This document shows, piece by piece, positions 24,656 through 34,081 of a stretch of 64,000 nucleotides of DNA. How positions within the stretch are numbered: the stretch's first letter is position 1; each line of letters starts with the position of its first letter. The notes beneath the pieces are model-generated. The model ran no database searches. It was not told where the DNA came from and worked only from the letters and a program-made list of their open reading frames with translations. Source of the DNA: Massilistercora timonensis (GTDB lineage Bacteria > Bacillota > Clostridia > Lachnospirales > Lachnospiraceae); contig NZ_LT990039.1 in NCBI RefSeq assembly GCF_900312975.1, forward strand, positions 1,488,001 to 1,552,000. Direction: 5' to 3'. The translations under genes and the position numbers were made by a program.

Positions 24656-25069
24656 TCAGCCTGCCGCCTGGAGGCGGGGGCGCTGGTTCGCCAGAAGTTT
24701 TTTGGACTCCCGGATCACCTGGTCACACATATAGTTCCCGAACATCCCGATGTGTGCCTGCTCATCGGAGAGGCAGAACTTGTCCGCCATCCAGTGATAG
24801 GCGTCCGGGCGGCTCAAGATACCCCTCAGCCAGATCTGGTCAAAGATCTGATGTGCCAGCATCCGTTTCTTACGAAGTTCCTGGTCTGCCAGCGTGCCTT
24901 TGGGGATCCGGGTTCCGGGATGGACTCCTACATAGGCGTCGCACCTGGGATAGTTGCTGCATACATAAACCTTGCCGCCATAGGACTTCTCCCCATAGAC
25001 GAAGGAAGCGTCCCGAAGGATGGCAGTGCCGCCGCAGTATGGGCAGCGGATGGATTTCTTCTGTTTCAT
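24656..25069 (-). CDS. Zinc-finger-containing protein (DUF3268 family)
   Basis: 137 aa. An N-terminal zinc ribbon, CPYCGG and CSNYPRCDAY, about 28 residues apart, is characteristic of DUF3268, a family common on Firmicutes conjugative elements and phages. The rest is helical. It is the first gene of this minus-strand unit, behind a motif-rich leader at 25.08-25.15 kb. Confidence 0.85.
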   Translation of the reverse strand: MKQKKSIRCPYCGGTAILRDASFVYGEKSYGGKVYVCSNYPRCDAYVGVHPGTRIPKGTLADQELRKKRMLAHQIFDQIWLRGILSRPDAYHWMADKFCLSDEQAHIGMFGNYMCDQVIRESKKLLANQRPRLQAAG

Positions 25070-25079
25070 AGTCTGTTCA

Positions 25080-25150
25080 CCTCAATTTCATACGTATGGC
25101 ATAAGTACGGCATACGTTTATCATTCTTTACGTATTGCTTACTTATAGTG
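25080..25150 (-). promoter_or_regulatory. TACGTATG/ATAAGTA motif cluster upstream of the zinc-finger gene
   Basis: Read on the minus strand, this 70-bp stretch has ATAAGTAAG, ATACGTAA, ACGTATGCC and ATACGTATG. Related ATAAGTA and TACGTATG elements lie at 25535-25556 and 53680-53720, in both cases upstream of minus-strand genes. They are probably shared operators or non-standard promoters of the element. Confidence 0.45.
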
Positions 25151-25232
25151 TAAGGATAAAGGTGACAGATGCCCATAGGATGAGCGCCGAAACTGGTCCC
25201 AGATCCGGACCAAATGGCACTTTTCACCATTT

Positions 25233-25511
25233 TTACGGCCAGTCAGAGTAAAAAATGGCCTTGATCAGTGGAAACAGGCCGCTGTCCGTGAAGCGCTCAT
25301 AGTTGACCGGTGTGAAGAGGAATCCGGCGCAGAAGATACGCACCAGAAACAGGATCACCAGAACCTTGCAGACCAGGTACAGCCGCATGGTGCGGGGCGT
25401 CCAGGGCTTTGTGGGGCGGAACTTCCGGTACAGGATATACAGCATGGGGAGAGCGATCAGGGTGGTAAATGCCCTGTCGATCCAGCAGATGATCAGAATC
25501 AGATAACTCAT
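25233..25511 (-). CDS. Small integral membrane protein
   Basis: 92 aa with AAAGGAGGAGC before the ATG. Two hydrophobic segments (MSYLILIICWIDRAFTTLIA through LYILY, and CKVLVILFLVRIFCAGFLF) separated by a basic loop. The position just after the transfer operon suggests an accessory transfer or entry-exclusion function, without further evidence. Confidence 0.7.
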   Translation of the reverse strand: MSYLILIICWIDRAFTTLIALPMLYILYRKFRPTKPWTPRTMRLYLVCKVLVILFLVRIFCAGFLFTPVNYERFTDSGLFPLIKAIFYSDWP

Positions 25512-25573
25512 GTGATGCTCCTCCTTTCGTTTTCTTACTTATCCCATACGTAGAAGCCCCGCAAAACGCAACT

Positions 25574-25936
25574 TTACCAGTCATAGCAGGCTGCCTCCTG
25601 GAGACGCAGCAGTGCCTCCGGAAGACAGGGGGCTTCAAGCAGCCCTTCTTTTTCCAGATAGGGCCGGTACAGGGAGGTAAACTGCTCCATGGTCAATGCG
25701 CCGGCGCACTCGGTGTGCTCTGGAAGCCGGGCGAAAAGAAGCCTGGCATCCCTCATGGGGAGGACACAGGGCTTCCCCTCCGGATCCGGATGGTATAAAA
25801 AGTCCGGCTGTCTGCAATATCCCGGAGCTTTGCAGGAAACGCAGCGCACATATACGCACTGGTGCCAGTTCCCCTCACAGCAGTCCAGGAAATGGCGGAT
25901 ATGCTTGGCATCCGCCGTACAGTGGGTTCGTTCCAT
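25574..25936 (-). CDS. Cys-rich hypothetical protein
   Basis: 120 aa from MERTHCTADAKH (ATG at 25936), with GGAAGG at eight bases. The motif FLDCCEGNWHQCVYVRCVSC, then GYCRQ, gives a dense Cys/His cluster at residues 16-45, likely to bind zinc or an iron-sulfur cluster. The C-terminal half is helical. Family unknown. Confidence 0.68.
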   Translation of the reverse strand: MERTHCTADAKHIRHFLDCCEGNWHQCVYVRCVSCKAPGYCRQPDFLYHPDPEGKPCVLPMRDARLLFARLPEHTECAGALTMEQFTSLYRPYLEKEGLLEAPCLPEALLRLQEAACYDW

Positions 25937-25955
25937 ATCTGTCACCTTCCATAGA

Positions 25956-25987
25956 AACAGGCGGCCCAGTAATAGGAACCGCCTGTT
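25956..25987 (-). terminator. Terminator at the end of the conjugation/surface-protein operon
   Basis: AACAGGCGG/CCGCCTGTT perfect 9-bp arms with a 14-nt loop. On the minus strand TTTCT follows. It lies 17 bp beyond the surface protein stop. Confidence 0.6.
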
Positions 25988-26003
25988 AGAGTCAATGTGT
26001 GGG

Positions 26004-29000
26004 TTATTGGTTATCCTTCTGTTTCCGTCTGTGCAGATACAGGACGGTCAGTGCTCCGGCAAGGACAAGAGCGCCTGCCCCGATGCCAAGGTAAAGAAGG
26101 ATGGGTGCATCATCCCCGGTCTTGACCGGATTAGAAACGGTAGGTGTTTCCGTCGGTTCTTCCGGTACTTCCGGAGGATTTTCGGAGAGATGTACGGTCT
26201 GTCCCACATCGTCAATATCCTTGTGAGAGCAGATCTCCCGCTGTGTCCCGTCTGCATCTACATAGTAGAGGGTTTCAAAGACAACCAGGGATTTTCCTGC
26301 AAGGGAGCTGCCGTCTAAGGTAAATACAACCTCTACGGAGCCGCTGCGCTCTTCCGGTGTAAATGCGGTTTCAGCCGTGACCGGATTGCCGTCAAGAAGC
26401 AGTTCTTCCCCGGTTTCCTGATCCATCAGCACGCCCTTTAAGAGATAGGATGCCCCGGGAATCAGGTTTTCATAGGAAACCGTATCCTTGATGGTTACCT
26501 CGCTGTCGGCCAGGATCTCCTGATCCCCGTCCTCCCCGTCTGTGGCAGAGGTGCCGATCTGCGGGAAGTAGATACTTTGCGGATCGGAAGAAATGTCCCT
26601 GTGGGATGCAACCACCTGATCTTTATAAAGGATCTCCTCGAAGACCACCAGGGTTTTTCCGGCCAGTGCCTCTGCATTAAAGGTAAAGGTCAGCTCGGTG
26701 GTTCCGGAAGTCTCCTCCGGGGTAAATTCTGCTTCAGTCGTTACGGGCTTGTCATCGATCAGCAGCTCTTCGCCGGTTTCCTGATCCATCAGCGTACCGC
26801 GGATTGTGAAGGTTTCCCCGGCAATGAGGTTCGTATAATCGGCTGTATCCGTAATGGGTGCTTCCGCCTTTGCAAGTCCGGTCTGGTTTCCAAGCTCCGG
26901 ATTTGCTGCAGTGGTGCTGACAGAAGGCAGAACCAGTGTCTGCTCCTGTGAAGCGAGATCTCTGTGTGAAGCGATTTCTTCCTCCCCATAATATAGGGAT
27001 TCAAAGACAACCAGTGTCTTGCCTGCCGCTTCCGTGGCGTTGAAAGTGAACTCTACATCCACGGTCCCTTCCGTGCTTTCCGGTGTAAAGGTCAACTCAG
27101 AAGTCACGGTTTCCCCGTCAATCTCCAATGCTTCCCCGGTTTCTTTATCCATCAGGATTCCCTGCAGGGTAAGCTCTTCTCCGGTGGGTACGTTGGAATA
27201 GGATACGGTATCAATGAGTGTTACCTCTTCATCTGCGTGAGCCATCTGAAGGCCGGTTTCGGAATCTTTCACCTGAGTACCGATCTCCGGGAAGAAGATG
27301 GACTGGTCCTGATCCTCGATATCGGCGTGAACAGCCATTTTCAGGTCATCCTGCCACAGTTCCTCGAAGCAGACCACGGTGGTTCCGCCAAGGCCCGTAG
27401 CGTCAAAGGTAAATTCTACTTCCACGCTGCCGGTAGATTTTTTCGCCGTAAAGGTCGTCTCTGCTGTGACCGGTTTTCCATCAATCTCAAAAGGTTCCCC
27501 GGTTTCTTTGTTCATGAGCGTGCCGACCACCCGGTATTCCACGCCTTTTTTCAGCCCTTCATACTCAACCGTATCGACAATCGTTACCTTGTCATCGGGC
27601 TTTGCCATATGGGAGCCGCTTTCTTTATCCAGTGCAGTGGTGACAATCTCCACCTTGTCATTGGTCAGCGTTCCCAGGTCGATGGTAACAGAGTCCCGGT
27701 ACACTTCCACATCAAAGGTAAGAAGATTTCGGCCTTCATTGGCTTCACAGCGCTGTTCTTCGATGGTGTAAGTATCATAGATCAGGGCGCCTTTGGAGTC
27801 ATCCGGCTCGGAGGTGCCAAACCAGATGCCGTCTTCCGCAGTCTCACCCCGGTTGGTATTGGAGGTATGTTTGTTCCACTCTGCGGATGTGCTGGCATAA
27901 CCGTTTTTATCTGTTACGATGGTATGGCTCTCGCCGGTTGTTTTGGACGTAATGGTAAACGGTACGCCTGCGAGACGGGACAGATCCCCGTCACTGACTT
28001 TAACAAGCTCCAGATCCCCACGGATGACCTGGTTTTCAATGGATGAGCCGGTTTCGGTCAGTTCCACGATCTTGCCGTCTTCCGTGATGTCAAATTCCAG
28101 GGAGATACGGCCCTCGTTCAGATACCCTTCCGGTGCTTTTGTCTCATCCACCCGGTAATGGCCGTAAGGCAGGGCATCTTTCGCAGTTGAAGCCAGCCCC
28201 TTCTCATCCGTCACAAGCGTCAGGACGATTTCCCCGTTTTCGTAGGTTTCCCCGTCCACGATCACCGGATTGGCATTTAAGCTGGTGATGGTAAATTCTG
28301 CGCCTTCCAAGGTAGCACCGCCCTGAGCGGCAGCTTCCCCGGTTTCGATGTCACGTTTCTGCACTTTGACGCCGCCCCGGATGATCTGGTTCGAGATGGA
28401 GCTGTCTTCTCCAGTCAGGTCCACCATTTCCCCGTTCTTAGAGATGGTAAACTCAGCGGAGAGGGTGCCTTCCCCTAAATAACCGGTGGGAGGCGTCACC
28501 TCGTCTACACGGTAACTGCCGTAAGGCAGAGCGTCCGCAGCACTGGAAGCCAGTCCGGAGGCATCGGTCTTGATGGTCAGGACGACTTCATCCTTCTGAT
28601 AGGTCTTCCCATCGACGACCACCGGATTATCATTCAAAGAGGTGATGGCGAACTCTGCGCCTTCCAGTGTGGCGCTGCCCTGGGGAGTGGTGCCGCCGGT
28701 TTCCAGATCCCGTTTCTGTACTTTGACACCGCCCCGGATAACAGCATCCGGTACATCCGGCGCCTGGTAAGCAGAGACAGTTTCTTCTGTGCCGCTGCTG
28801 GAAATGGGCAGAACGAACACCGTTTCATTGAGCTGGTAGCCCTCCGGTGCTTTGGTTTCCTGGATGGTCACGGTTCCAAGAGGCACGCACAGTGTTTTGC
28901 CGTCGCTTGCATAGTAGAACGCATCTCCGCTGACCTTGTATTCCTCCGTAAAAGAAATTCTTCCATCGTCTCCTGTACGGAATACCCAGGTGCGGGCAGG

Positions 29001-30020
29001 CTCACTGCCGTCTGCAGCCGGATCCGTATCGGAGATGGTGGTGTAGAACTTCACGGTAAACTCCGCATCCTTCAGGCTGGCAGCGCCCTGGGGAATGGCA
29101 TCCTTTAAGTCCGCATCCAGCTTCTGAAGCACCAGGGAGAGCGGGTTATTCTGAGGGATTTCCTTGACCTCTGCCTTCACTGTCTCATCCGAAGAAACGG
29201 TCACATCATAGGCATTGGTATCCAGGGCGTATCCCGGAGACGGAGAAAGCTCTTTGATCGTATAGCTGCCGACCTCAAGATCTCCGGATTTGGCGTAGCC
29301 ATTCTCATCGGTGGTCAGTGTCTCTACCAGGTTGCTGCCCTGATAAATGCCGTACTGGGCGCCTTTTAAGCTGTAATTGCCGTTCCCGTCAGAAACGGAG
29401 CTGTTTGCCGTGGATTTCTGGATCTCGATCCAGCCGTAGGGCTTTTCGTACCAGCATCCCGCTACGGTCTGATTGCTGTCAGATGGGATGATAAAGGCAC
29501 GGAAGGAGTCCGGTGGCGCAGGCAGGCCCTGGATCGCATTGGCGATCTCCACCGCCTTATCAATGTAGCTTTGGGGCGCACCATAAAAGGCTCCGCTTCC
29601 GGCGTCATAATTGCTGTACACATAGGAAGCCACCAGATGACCGATTACGTAGCGGTCATTTTCTGACCAGCCGCTTAAATAGGTGCCGGCGATGTTCTGC
29701 TCTTCATAGCCGTAACCGCCGGGCAGGTAGTAGAGCGCTTTGCGGAGCGCAGAGTCTTTTCCCAGCAGGTCGTACTGATAGCTGCCCGCCGCCGGCGTTT
29801 TCTTCATGGGCTGGACACAGTAGGCCGTGCCGTTGTTATCCACAGACATCTTTGTGGTGTAGTAATCGCCATAAGAGATTAATTCACCGGTCTGGAAATT
29901 AAGGGTTCCATCCGCCGCATGGGCTGTCATGGGGCTTGTGATGGCTGTCCCCGCAAGGACGATGGCTGCCATCAGGAAAGCGAAACAGCGGCGGAGGATG
30001 TGGGTTTTGATTCGTTTCAT
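26004..30020 (-). CDS. Large cell-wall-sorted thioester/SpaA-domain/T-Q ester repeat surface protein
   Basis: 1338 aa from MKRIKTHILRR (ATG at 30020) with GGAGGAGAC upstream. Signal peptide ends at AHA-AD (about residue 36). A thioester-type adhesin domain follows (AYCVQP, Cys68), then SpaA/CnaB-like domains, two of them near-duplicates starting GGVKVQKRD. Next come four T-Q ester-bond repeats (for example VTIVDTVEYEGL, VTLIDTVSYSNV, PITDTADYTNL, VTIKDTVSYENL). The C-terminus has NPVKTGDDAP, a TM helix and a basic tail. The sorting motif departs from LPxTG. Such adhesins bind covalently to surfaces; at the end of the transfer operon it probably promotes mating contact. Confidence 0.92.
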   Translation of the reverse strand: MKRIKTHILRRCFAFLMAAIVLAGTAITSPMTAHAADGTLNFQTGELISYGDYYTTKMSVDNNGTAYCVQPMKKTPAAGSYQYDLLGKDSALRKALYYLPGGYGYEEQNIAGTYLSGWSENDRYVIGHLVASYVYSNYDAGSGAFYGAPQSYIDKAVEIANAIQGLPAPPDSFRAFIIPSDSNQTVAGCWYEKPYGWIEIQKSTANSSVSDGNGNYSLKGAQYGIYQGSNLVETLTTDENGYAKSGDLEVGSYTIKELSPSPGYALDTNAYDVTVSSDETVKAEVKEIPQNNPLSLVLQKLDADLKDAIPQGAASLKDAEFTVKFYTTISDTDPAADGSEPARTWVFRTGDDGRISFTEEYKVSGDAFYYASDGKTLCVPLGTVTIQETKAPEGYQLNETVFVLPISSSGTEETVSAYQAPDVPDAVIRGGVKVQKRDLETGGTTPQGSATLEGAEFAITSLNDNPVVVDGKTYQKDEVVLTIKTDASGLASSAADALPYGSYRVDEVTPPTGYLGEGTLSAEFTISKNGEMVDLTGEDSSISNQIIRGGVKVQKRDIETGEAAAQGGATLEGAEFTITSLNANPVIVDGETYENGEIVLTLVTDEKGLASTAKDALPYGHYRVDETKAPEGYLNEGRISLEFDITEDGKIVELTETGSSIENQVIRGDLELVKVSDGDLSRLAGVPFTITSKTTGESHTIVTDKNGYASTSAEWNKHTSNTNRGETAEDGIWFGTSEPDDSKGALIYDTYTIEEQRCEANEGRNLLTFDVEVYRDSVTIDLGTLTNDKVEIVTTALDKESGSHMAKPDDKVTIVDTVEYEGLKKGVEYRVVGTLMNKETGEPFEIDGKPVTAETTFTAKKSTGSVEVEFTFDATGLGGTTVVCFEELWQDDLKMAVHADIEDQDQSIFFPEIGTQVKDSETGLQMAHADEEVTLIDTVSYSNVPTGEELTLQGILMDKETGEALEIDGETVTSELTFTPESTEGTVDVEFTFNATEAAGKTLVVFESLYYGEEEIASHRDLASQEQTLVLPSVSTTAANPELGNQTGLAKAEAPITDTADYTNLIAGETFTIRGTLMDQETGEELLIDDKPVTTEAEFTPEETSGTTELTFTFNAEALAGKTLVVFEEILYKDQVVASHRDISSDPQSIYFPQIGTSATDGEDGDQEILADSEVTIKDTVSYENLIPGASYLLKGVLMDQETGEELLLDGNPVTAETAFTPEERSGSVEVVFTLDGSSLAGKSLVVFETLYYVDADGTQREICSHKDIDDVGQTVHLSENPPEVPEEPTETPTVSNPVKTGDDAPILLYLGIGAGALVLAGALTVLYLHRRKQKDNQ

Positions 30021-30109
30021 AAGTCTCCTCCTTTTCAAAAGGTACAGGGGAATGAAAAAAGGAAGTGCCTGCCCTGCATCAGACACTCCCATGGGTTGCT
30101 TTGGCATCG

Positions 30110-33100
30110 TTACCCGGCTGCTTTTTGTCTGTGCCGTTCCAGGATCTCCAGAAGTTCCTGCCGGTCTGTGGTGATCAGCTCTTTTTCCAGGGCGGATGCC
30201 TTAAATTCCACAGTAATGTTATTGTTATTCGTGGATATCAGACCATTGCCCCGCTGGAAGTGTGTAATGTTCATCACCTCCGTTTCCGAGAGATGCAGGA
30301 TCTGTTTCACCCGCTGCGCCTCTTCGTCTTCCAGGTTCAGGACAAGTTTAGTCTTGCAGTTGTTTATGATTCCCTTTCCGTACTTGCCGTCGTCCAGGGC
30401 AAAAAAGTCGTTTAAGTCCTGCGTTGCAAAGACGGCAGAACCGCCGTATCCCCGGATAATCTTGGCGATCTCCAGGACAAATTCCGCAGCCAGGCGGTTG
30501 CTGGACGCACCGATGAGCTGCCAGACCTCATCCACGAAGATGGCTTTTTCCTCCGTTCGGTTCTCCTTTGCGATATCCCAGACATAATCCAAGACGGTAA
30601 ACATGCCCACTGTCAATAGATCCCCGGTCAGCTCGGAGATATCGAGAACCGTATACTTATTGGTCAGATCCACGTTGGTTTCCTGGTTAAAAGAGGAAGC
30701 AGAGCCGTGGACCAGCCGGTTTAAGATGTGGGCCATGCGTTTCGTGTCATCGCTTTCCATCAGGATATCGTAGACATCTTCCAGGATCGGCATGGGTTTA
30801 TACCGGTCCGGATGAGCCGGATCGATCAGGGACTCGTTTTTGTGGGTGATCCCCTTTTTGGCATAGGTCTTGATCAGTGCCTCATCGAGAAGCTGCCGCT
30901 CCTCATGGGTCATGTCCGGGATGAGCAGGCTGAAGAAGATATGCAGCTTCTGGATCTTCCCGGCCAGTGCCGAGTTGTCCATGGAAGGACCGTCCAGCAG
31001 CTCATTGACGGAGTTATCCGTTTTCCGGATCTCCATGATGTTGATGCAGTTCCGGCTGGCGGGGGAAATCTGGATGAACTCCCCGCCGATATTCTTGCAG
31101 GCCCGGTAGAACTCATGCCCTTTCAGCGGCGCTATGATGAAGACTTTGATGTTCTTGCGCCGCATCCGGGTGGCAAAAAGCTGCATGGTAAAGGTTTTCC
31201 CTGCACCGGAGCAGCCCAGGATCGCCACGTTGGCATTTTTGTACTGCCTGGAATCAAAGATATCCGCAATGACAAGGCTGTTGTTGTGCTTGTTGACACC
31301 AAATAAAATCCCGTTGTCATCACAGATGGAGTAGCTGACAAAAGGATAGCAGCTTGCCGCCCCGCTGGTTAAAACGTTCCGCCTGGAAAGCTGATACAGC
31401 TTCTTATCCAGAGATGCCAGGGGCAGCGTGGATAAAAAGCCCTGCTCCTGCAGAAAGTAGCAGGTTCTCAGGTCCATGTCCTGGGAGATCAGGAGCTTTT
31501 TCATCTCCTGTACCCGCCACTGCAGTTCCTCTAAAGTAGAGGCTGTGACGGTAATGAGAAGGCTCATGTAATAGAAGTCCTCATTATTCGCCAGCCCCTG
31601 TTTTAAGAAATAACCGGAGCGGATGGCGGAATCCAGGTCGTCATAGTCGGTATTGGTATCCGAGGCGTCCTTGATCTTGGAACGGTTGATCCGGATCTGT
31701 TGTCCCAGCCGCTGCTGGATCTTATCCTTTGGCTGCCGGTGGAGGTAAAAATCCACGTCAATGCCTTCCCCGGCGTTTACCAAAAGGGACAGCCACCCCG
31801 GCACCACCCGGCTTTTGTAGCCGGATGACGGTACGTACAGATAGGAGTGGTAGACCCCGTTGATCAGCACATAGCTGGAGTGCCGGAAATCCAGGGTTTC
31901 CGGGGAGAGAAATTCACTGATGCGGATGTCCTCGTCGGGCCGGTTCTCCTTGGCGTACCGTGCCAATACGGAAGCAATGCGCTCCTGTAAGGGATGGGTG
32001 GCGCAAAGGGAGCGGTTTAAGAGGGTGTACAAAACATCCGTGGTAAACTCATCCGGATTTTCATGCTCTGTCACCTCATTGCCACACTGGTACAGAAAGG
32101 TCTTGGCTGTCTGCGCCGTCGTCTCCAGGGATTCTAAGATCTCCCGTTCCGTCACCTTCCGGTTGGCGTTAAAAGGTTCATATTCCATAACAAGGAAGAA
32201 CCGCCGGGAAACGGCCTCCCTGGAACTTAGGTTCCGGACAAACTTCAGGTAATCCTCCTGCAGCTCCCGGCACCGGGGATCCGTTTCATTTTCCAGCTCC
32301 TGTCTGGATTTCTCCAGATGCTGGTTGATGTCCGCCCGTTTGGAGATCATCTTGATCTGCAGCTTTACCGGGCTGATCTTCAGGTAGCTGATAAAGCTGT
32401 AGATGATCCCCATCTGCTCCCTGGCACTTCGGAGCAGGAAGTTGATGGGCTCGACTTCCAGGATCTTTACATACCGGCCATCTGTTGTGTAAATGACACC
32501 GTGGGCAATCTTTTCAATCGGAAGATAGTCCTCTATGGCCTGTAGCTTCCGTTTCTTTTTCCTGCCGGAAGACTGGGATGCTGTCTGACGGGATTTTGAA
32601 GCACTTTTTTGTACAGCCTTATCATCCTGCGTCTCCTTTGCCTTTCGGGCCTCTGCCTTGCGGGCCGCTTTCGTCTGCCGTGCAGCAAGGCGGGCGTCCT
32701 GCGCAGCCTGTTTCTTTTCCGCACGGAGCTTTTCCTTCTCCGCCCGCTCTTCCCGGCGCTTTGCTATCTTTGCGCATTTCTGCTCATAGGCTAACTGCCG
32801 GATATCTTCTCTGGCCTGCCTGCGGATGCCCCGCCGGGTGGAGGTATCGAAGGATTTATGCTCACGAACCTTTGGCTCCCGTTTCTTTTTCCGTTTCGTT
32901 TTCCCAGAAGGAGTGGGGGAAGGGGAGCCGGACAGATCCTGCTGGGGCGCCTCTTTCGTGGGAGGGGCATCGTCCTGCTGACCGGTCCCCTCAAAAGGGG
33001 GAGAATCCTCCAAAGAGCCCTTTTTCGTTTTCTTCCGCCGTTCCCGTTTGGCAGGCTTTTTTGCTTCTTTCGTGCCAGGCTGCTTCTGCCGTTTCTTCTT

Positions 33101-33418
33101 TGGCTCCGGCATTGCGTCAGAGCGGTAAACCACCCGCCGGTTCTTCAAAAAGCGAAGGGCGTTCATAAGGAAAGCAGTGATGCTCTCTCCGCCGATCCCG
33201 ATGAGGGATACCATGGCCGCCGGAAGGGCAGTCATGCACAGGATGATGATGCGGGTAGTCAGGGAAAACGGCAGGTGGACCACCGGCACCCCGATCAGCA
33301 GGGCGAAAATAATGGCTTCAATGGCATTGCGGATGTCAAAGGTGCCGTTTAAGATCTTGCCCTTTTCGATGAAGTTTGGCGGGATAAAGGAGGTCCGCTG
33401 CTCATCCGGATTGCTCAT
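30110..33418 (-). CDS. PrgI-VirB4 fusion, conjugative transfer ATPase
   Basis: 1102 aa. Residues 1-100 are a PrgI-like small membrane protein (two TM segments in AIIFALLIGVPVVHLPF and TRIIILCMTALPAAMV). Residues 101-290 are a Lys/Arg/Glu-rich linker. Residues 295-1102 are a VirB4 ATPase with Walker A GCSGAGKT at 735-742 and Walker B KAIFVDEVWQLIG. In most Tn916/Tn1549-like elements PrgI is a separate gene just upstream. VirB4 energises the secretion channel at the inner membrane. Its start overlaps the upstream stop (ATGA). Confidence 0.95.
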   Translation of the reverse strand: MSNPDEQRTSFIPPNFIEKGKILNGTFDIRNAIEAIIFALLIGVPVVHLPFSLTTRIIILCMTALPAAMVSLIGIGGESITAFLMNALRFLKNRRVVYRSDAMPEPKKKRQKQPGTKEAKKPAKRERRKKTKKGSLEDSPPFEGTGQQDDAPPTKEAPQQDLSGSPSPTPSGKTKRKKKREPKVREHKSFDTSTRRGIRRQAREDIRQLAYEQKCAKIAKRREERAEKEKLRAEKKQAAQDARLAARQTKAARKAEARKAKETQDDKAVQKSASKSRQTASQSSGRKKKRKLQAIEDYLPIEKIAHGVIYTTDGRYVKILEVEPINFLLRSAREQMGIIYSFISYLKISPVKLQIKMISKRADINQHLEKSRQELENETDPRCRELQEDYLKFVRNLSSREAVSRRFFLVMEYEPFNANRKVTEREILESLETTAQTAKTFLYQCGNEVTEHENPDEFTTDVLYTLLNRSLCATHPLQERIASVLARYAKENRPDEDIRISEFLSPETLDFRHSSYVLINGVYHSYLYVPSSGYKSRVVPGWLSLLVNAGEGIDVDFYLHRQPKDKIQQRLGQQIRINRSKIKDASDTNTDYDDLDSAIRSGYFLKQGLANNEDFYYMSLLITVTASTLEELQWRVQEMKKLLISQDMDLRTCYFLQEQGFLSTLPLASLDKKLYQLSRRNVLTSGAASCYPFVSYSICDDNGILFGVNKHNNSLVIADIFDSRQYKNANVAILGCSGAGKTFTMQLFATRMRRKNIKVFIIAPLKGHEFYRACKNIGGEFIQISPASRNCINIMEIRKTDNSVNELLDGPSMDNSALAGKIQKLHIFFSLLIPDMTHEERQLLDEALIKTYAKKGITHKNESLIDPAHPDRYKPMPILEDVYDILMESDDTKRMAHILNRLVHGSASSFNQETNVDLTNKYTVLDISELTGDLLTVGMFTVLDYVWDIAKENRTEEKAIFVDEVWQLIGASSNRLAAEFVLEIAKIIRGYGGSAVFATQDLNDFFALDDGKYGKGIINNCKTKLVLNLEDEEAQRVKQILHLSETEVMNITHFQRGNGLISTNNNNITVEFKASALEKELITTDRQELLEILERHRQKAAG

Positions 33419-34071
33419 GGCAGCACCTCCTCTCCGTCCTGGGTGTTCTGTGCGGGATCCGCAGCATTTTCGGAAGCTCCGCTTTGCGTAGTTCCCGTTT
33501 CTTCTGTCCCGGTATCCGGTGCAGATGATTCCGGTGCGGTCACATCCGCATAGCCGCCTTCCTGGCGCTGCTCCACTTCACTGCTGGAGACAGAAGGAAG
33601 GGTATCCACTACCGGTTTTTCATAGGTTTTTCCAGATGTCCCCAGCACCGTCCGCTCCTCTCCAAAAGAAAAAGCACCCGTCATGGTGTCATAGAACACT
33701 GGAAGGGTGCTGTCATCGGACAGGAGAAAATGCAGTTCAACTGTGGTGGTATCCGGATACCCGGTTTCATCCGGCAGATATTCTGCCGATGTAATGTCTG
33801 TCCGCCCGATAAGAGTAAGATATAGCGGAAACTGCTCCTTTAGGGATGCAGTCTGGGCGGAGGAGAAGAACTGGCTCAGTTCTTCAAAGGATAAAAAGTC
33901 CATCTCGGTCAGCTCCTCTGGCTGTGTTGTCTCTTCCTGGGTGGCGGCCTCTTCCTGTGCCTCTGGATCCGGTGTTTCCTTTTGTTCCCGGAGCTTGGAG
34001 GGAAGAAAGATGGCGACCAATAGGAGAAAGAGCATCAGGAGGATGGACAGGATCAGTTTTAATCTGCTCAT
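33415..34071 (-). CDS. Membrane-anchored conjugation protein with Glu/Thr-rich flanks
   Basis: 218 aa from MSRLKLILSILL (ATG at 34071) with GAGGAG upstream. One TM segment (about 4-24), a Glu/Thr/Pro-rich stalk, a compact domain (FLSFEELSQFFSSAQTASLK to TYEKPVVDTL) and a Ser/Thr/Glu-rich tail. Topology suggests an extracytoplasmic channel component, comparable in place to VirB8/TcpC-like proteins. No sequence match to them is evident. Translationally coupled to the VirB4 gene. Confidence 0.75.
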   Translation of the reverse strand: MSRLKLILSILLMLFLLLVAIFLPSKLREQKETPDPEAQEEAATQEETTQPEELTEMDFLSFEELSQFFSSAQTASLKEQFPLYLTLIGRTDITSAEYLPDETGYPDTTTVELHFLLSDDSTLPVFYDTMTGAFSFGEERTVLGTSGKTYEKPVVDTLPSVSSSEVEQRQEGGYADVTAPESSAPDTGTEETGTTQSGASENAADPAQNTQDGEEVLP

Positions 34072-34081
34072 AAGTGCTCCT

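Noticed and set aside
27237-28046. 269-aa plus-strand frame within the surface-protein gene
   Set aside because: Antisense to the T-Q ester repeats and composition-driven; no start signals.
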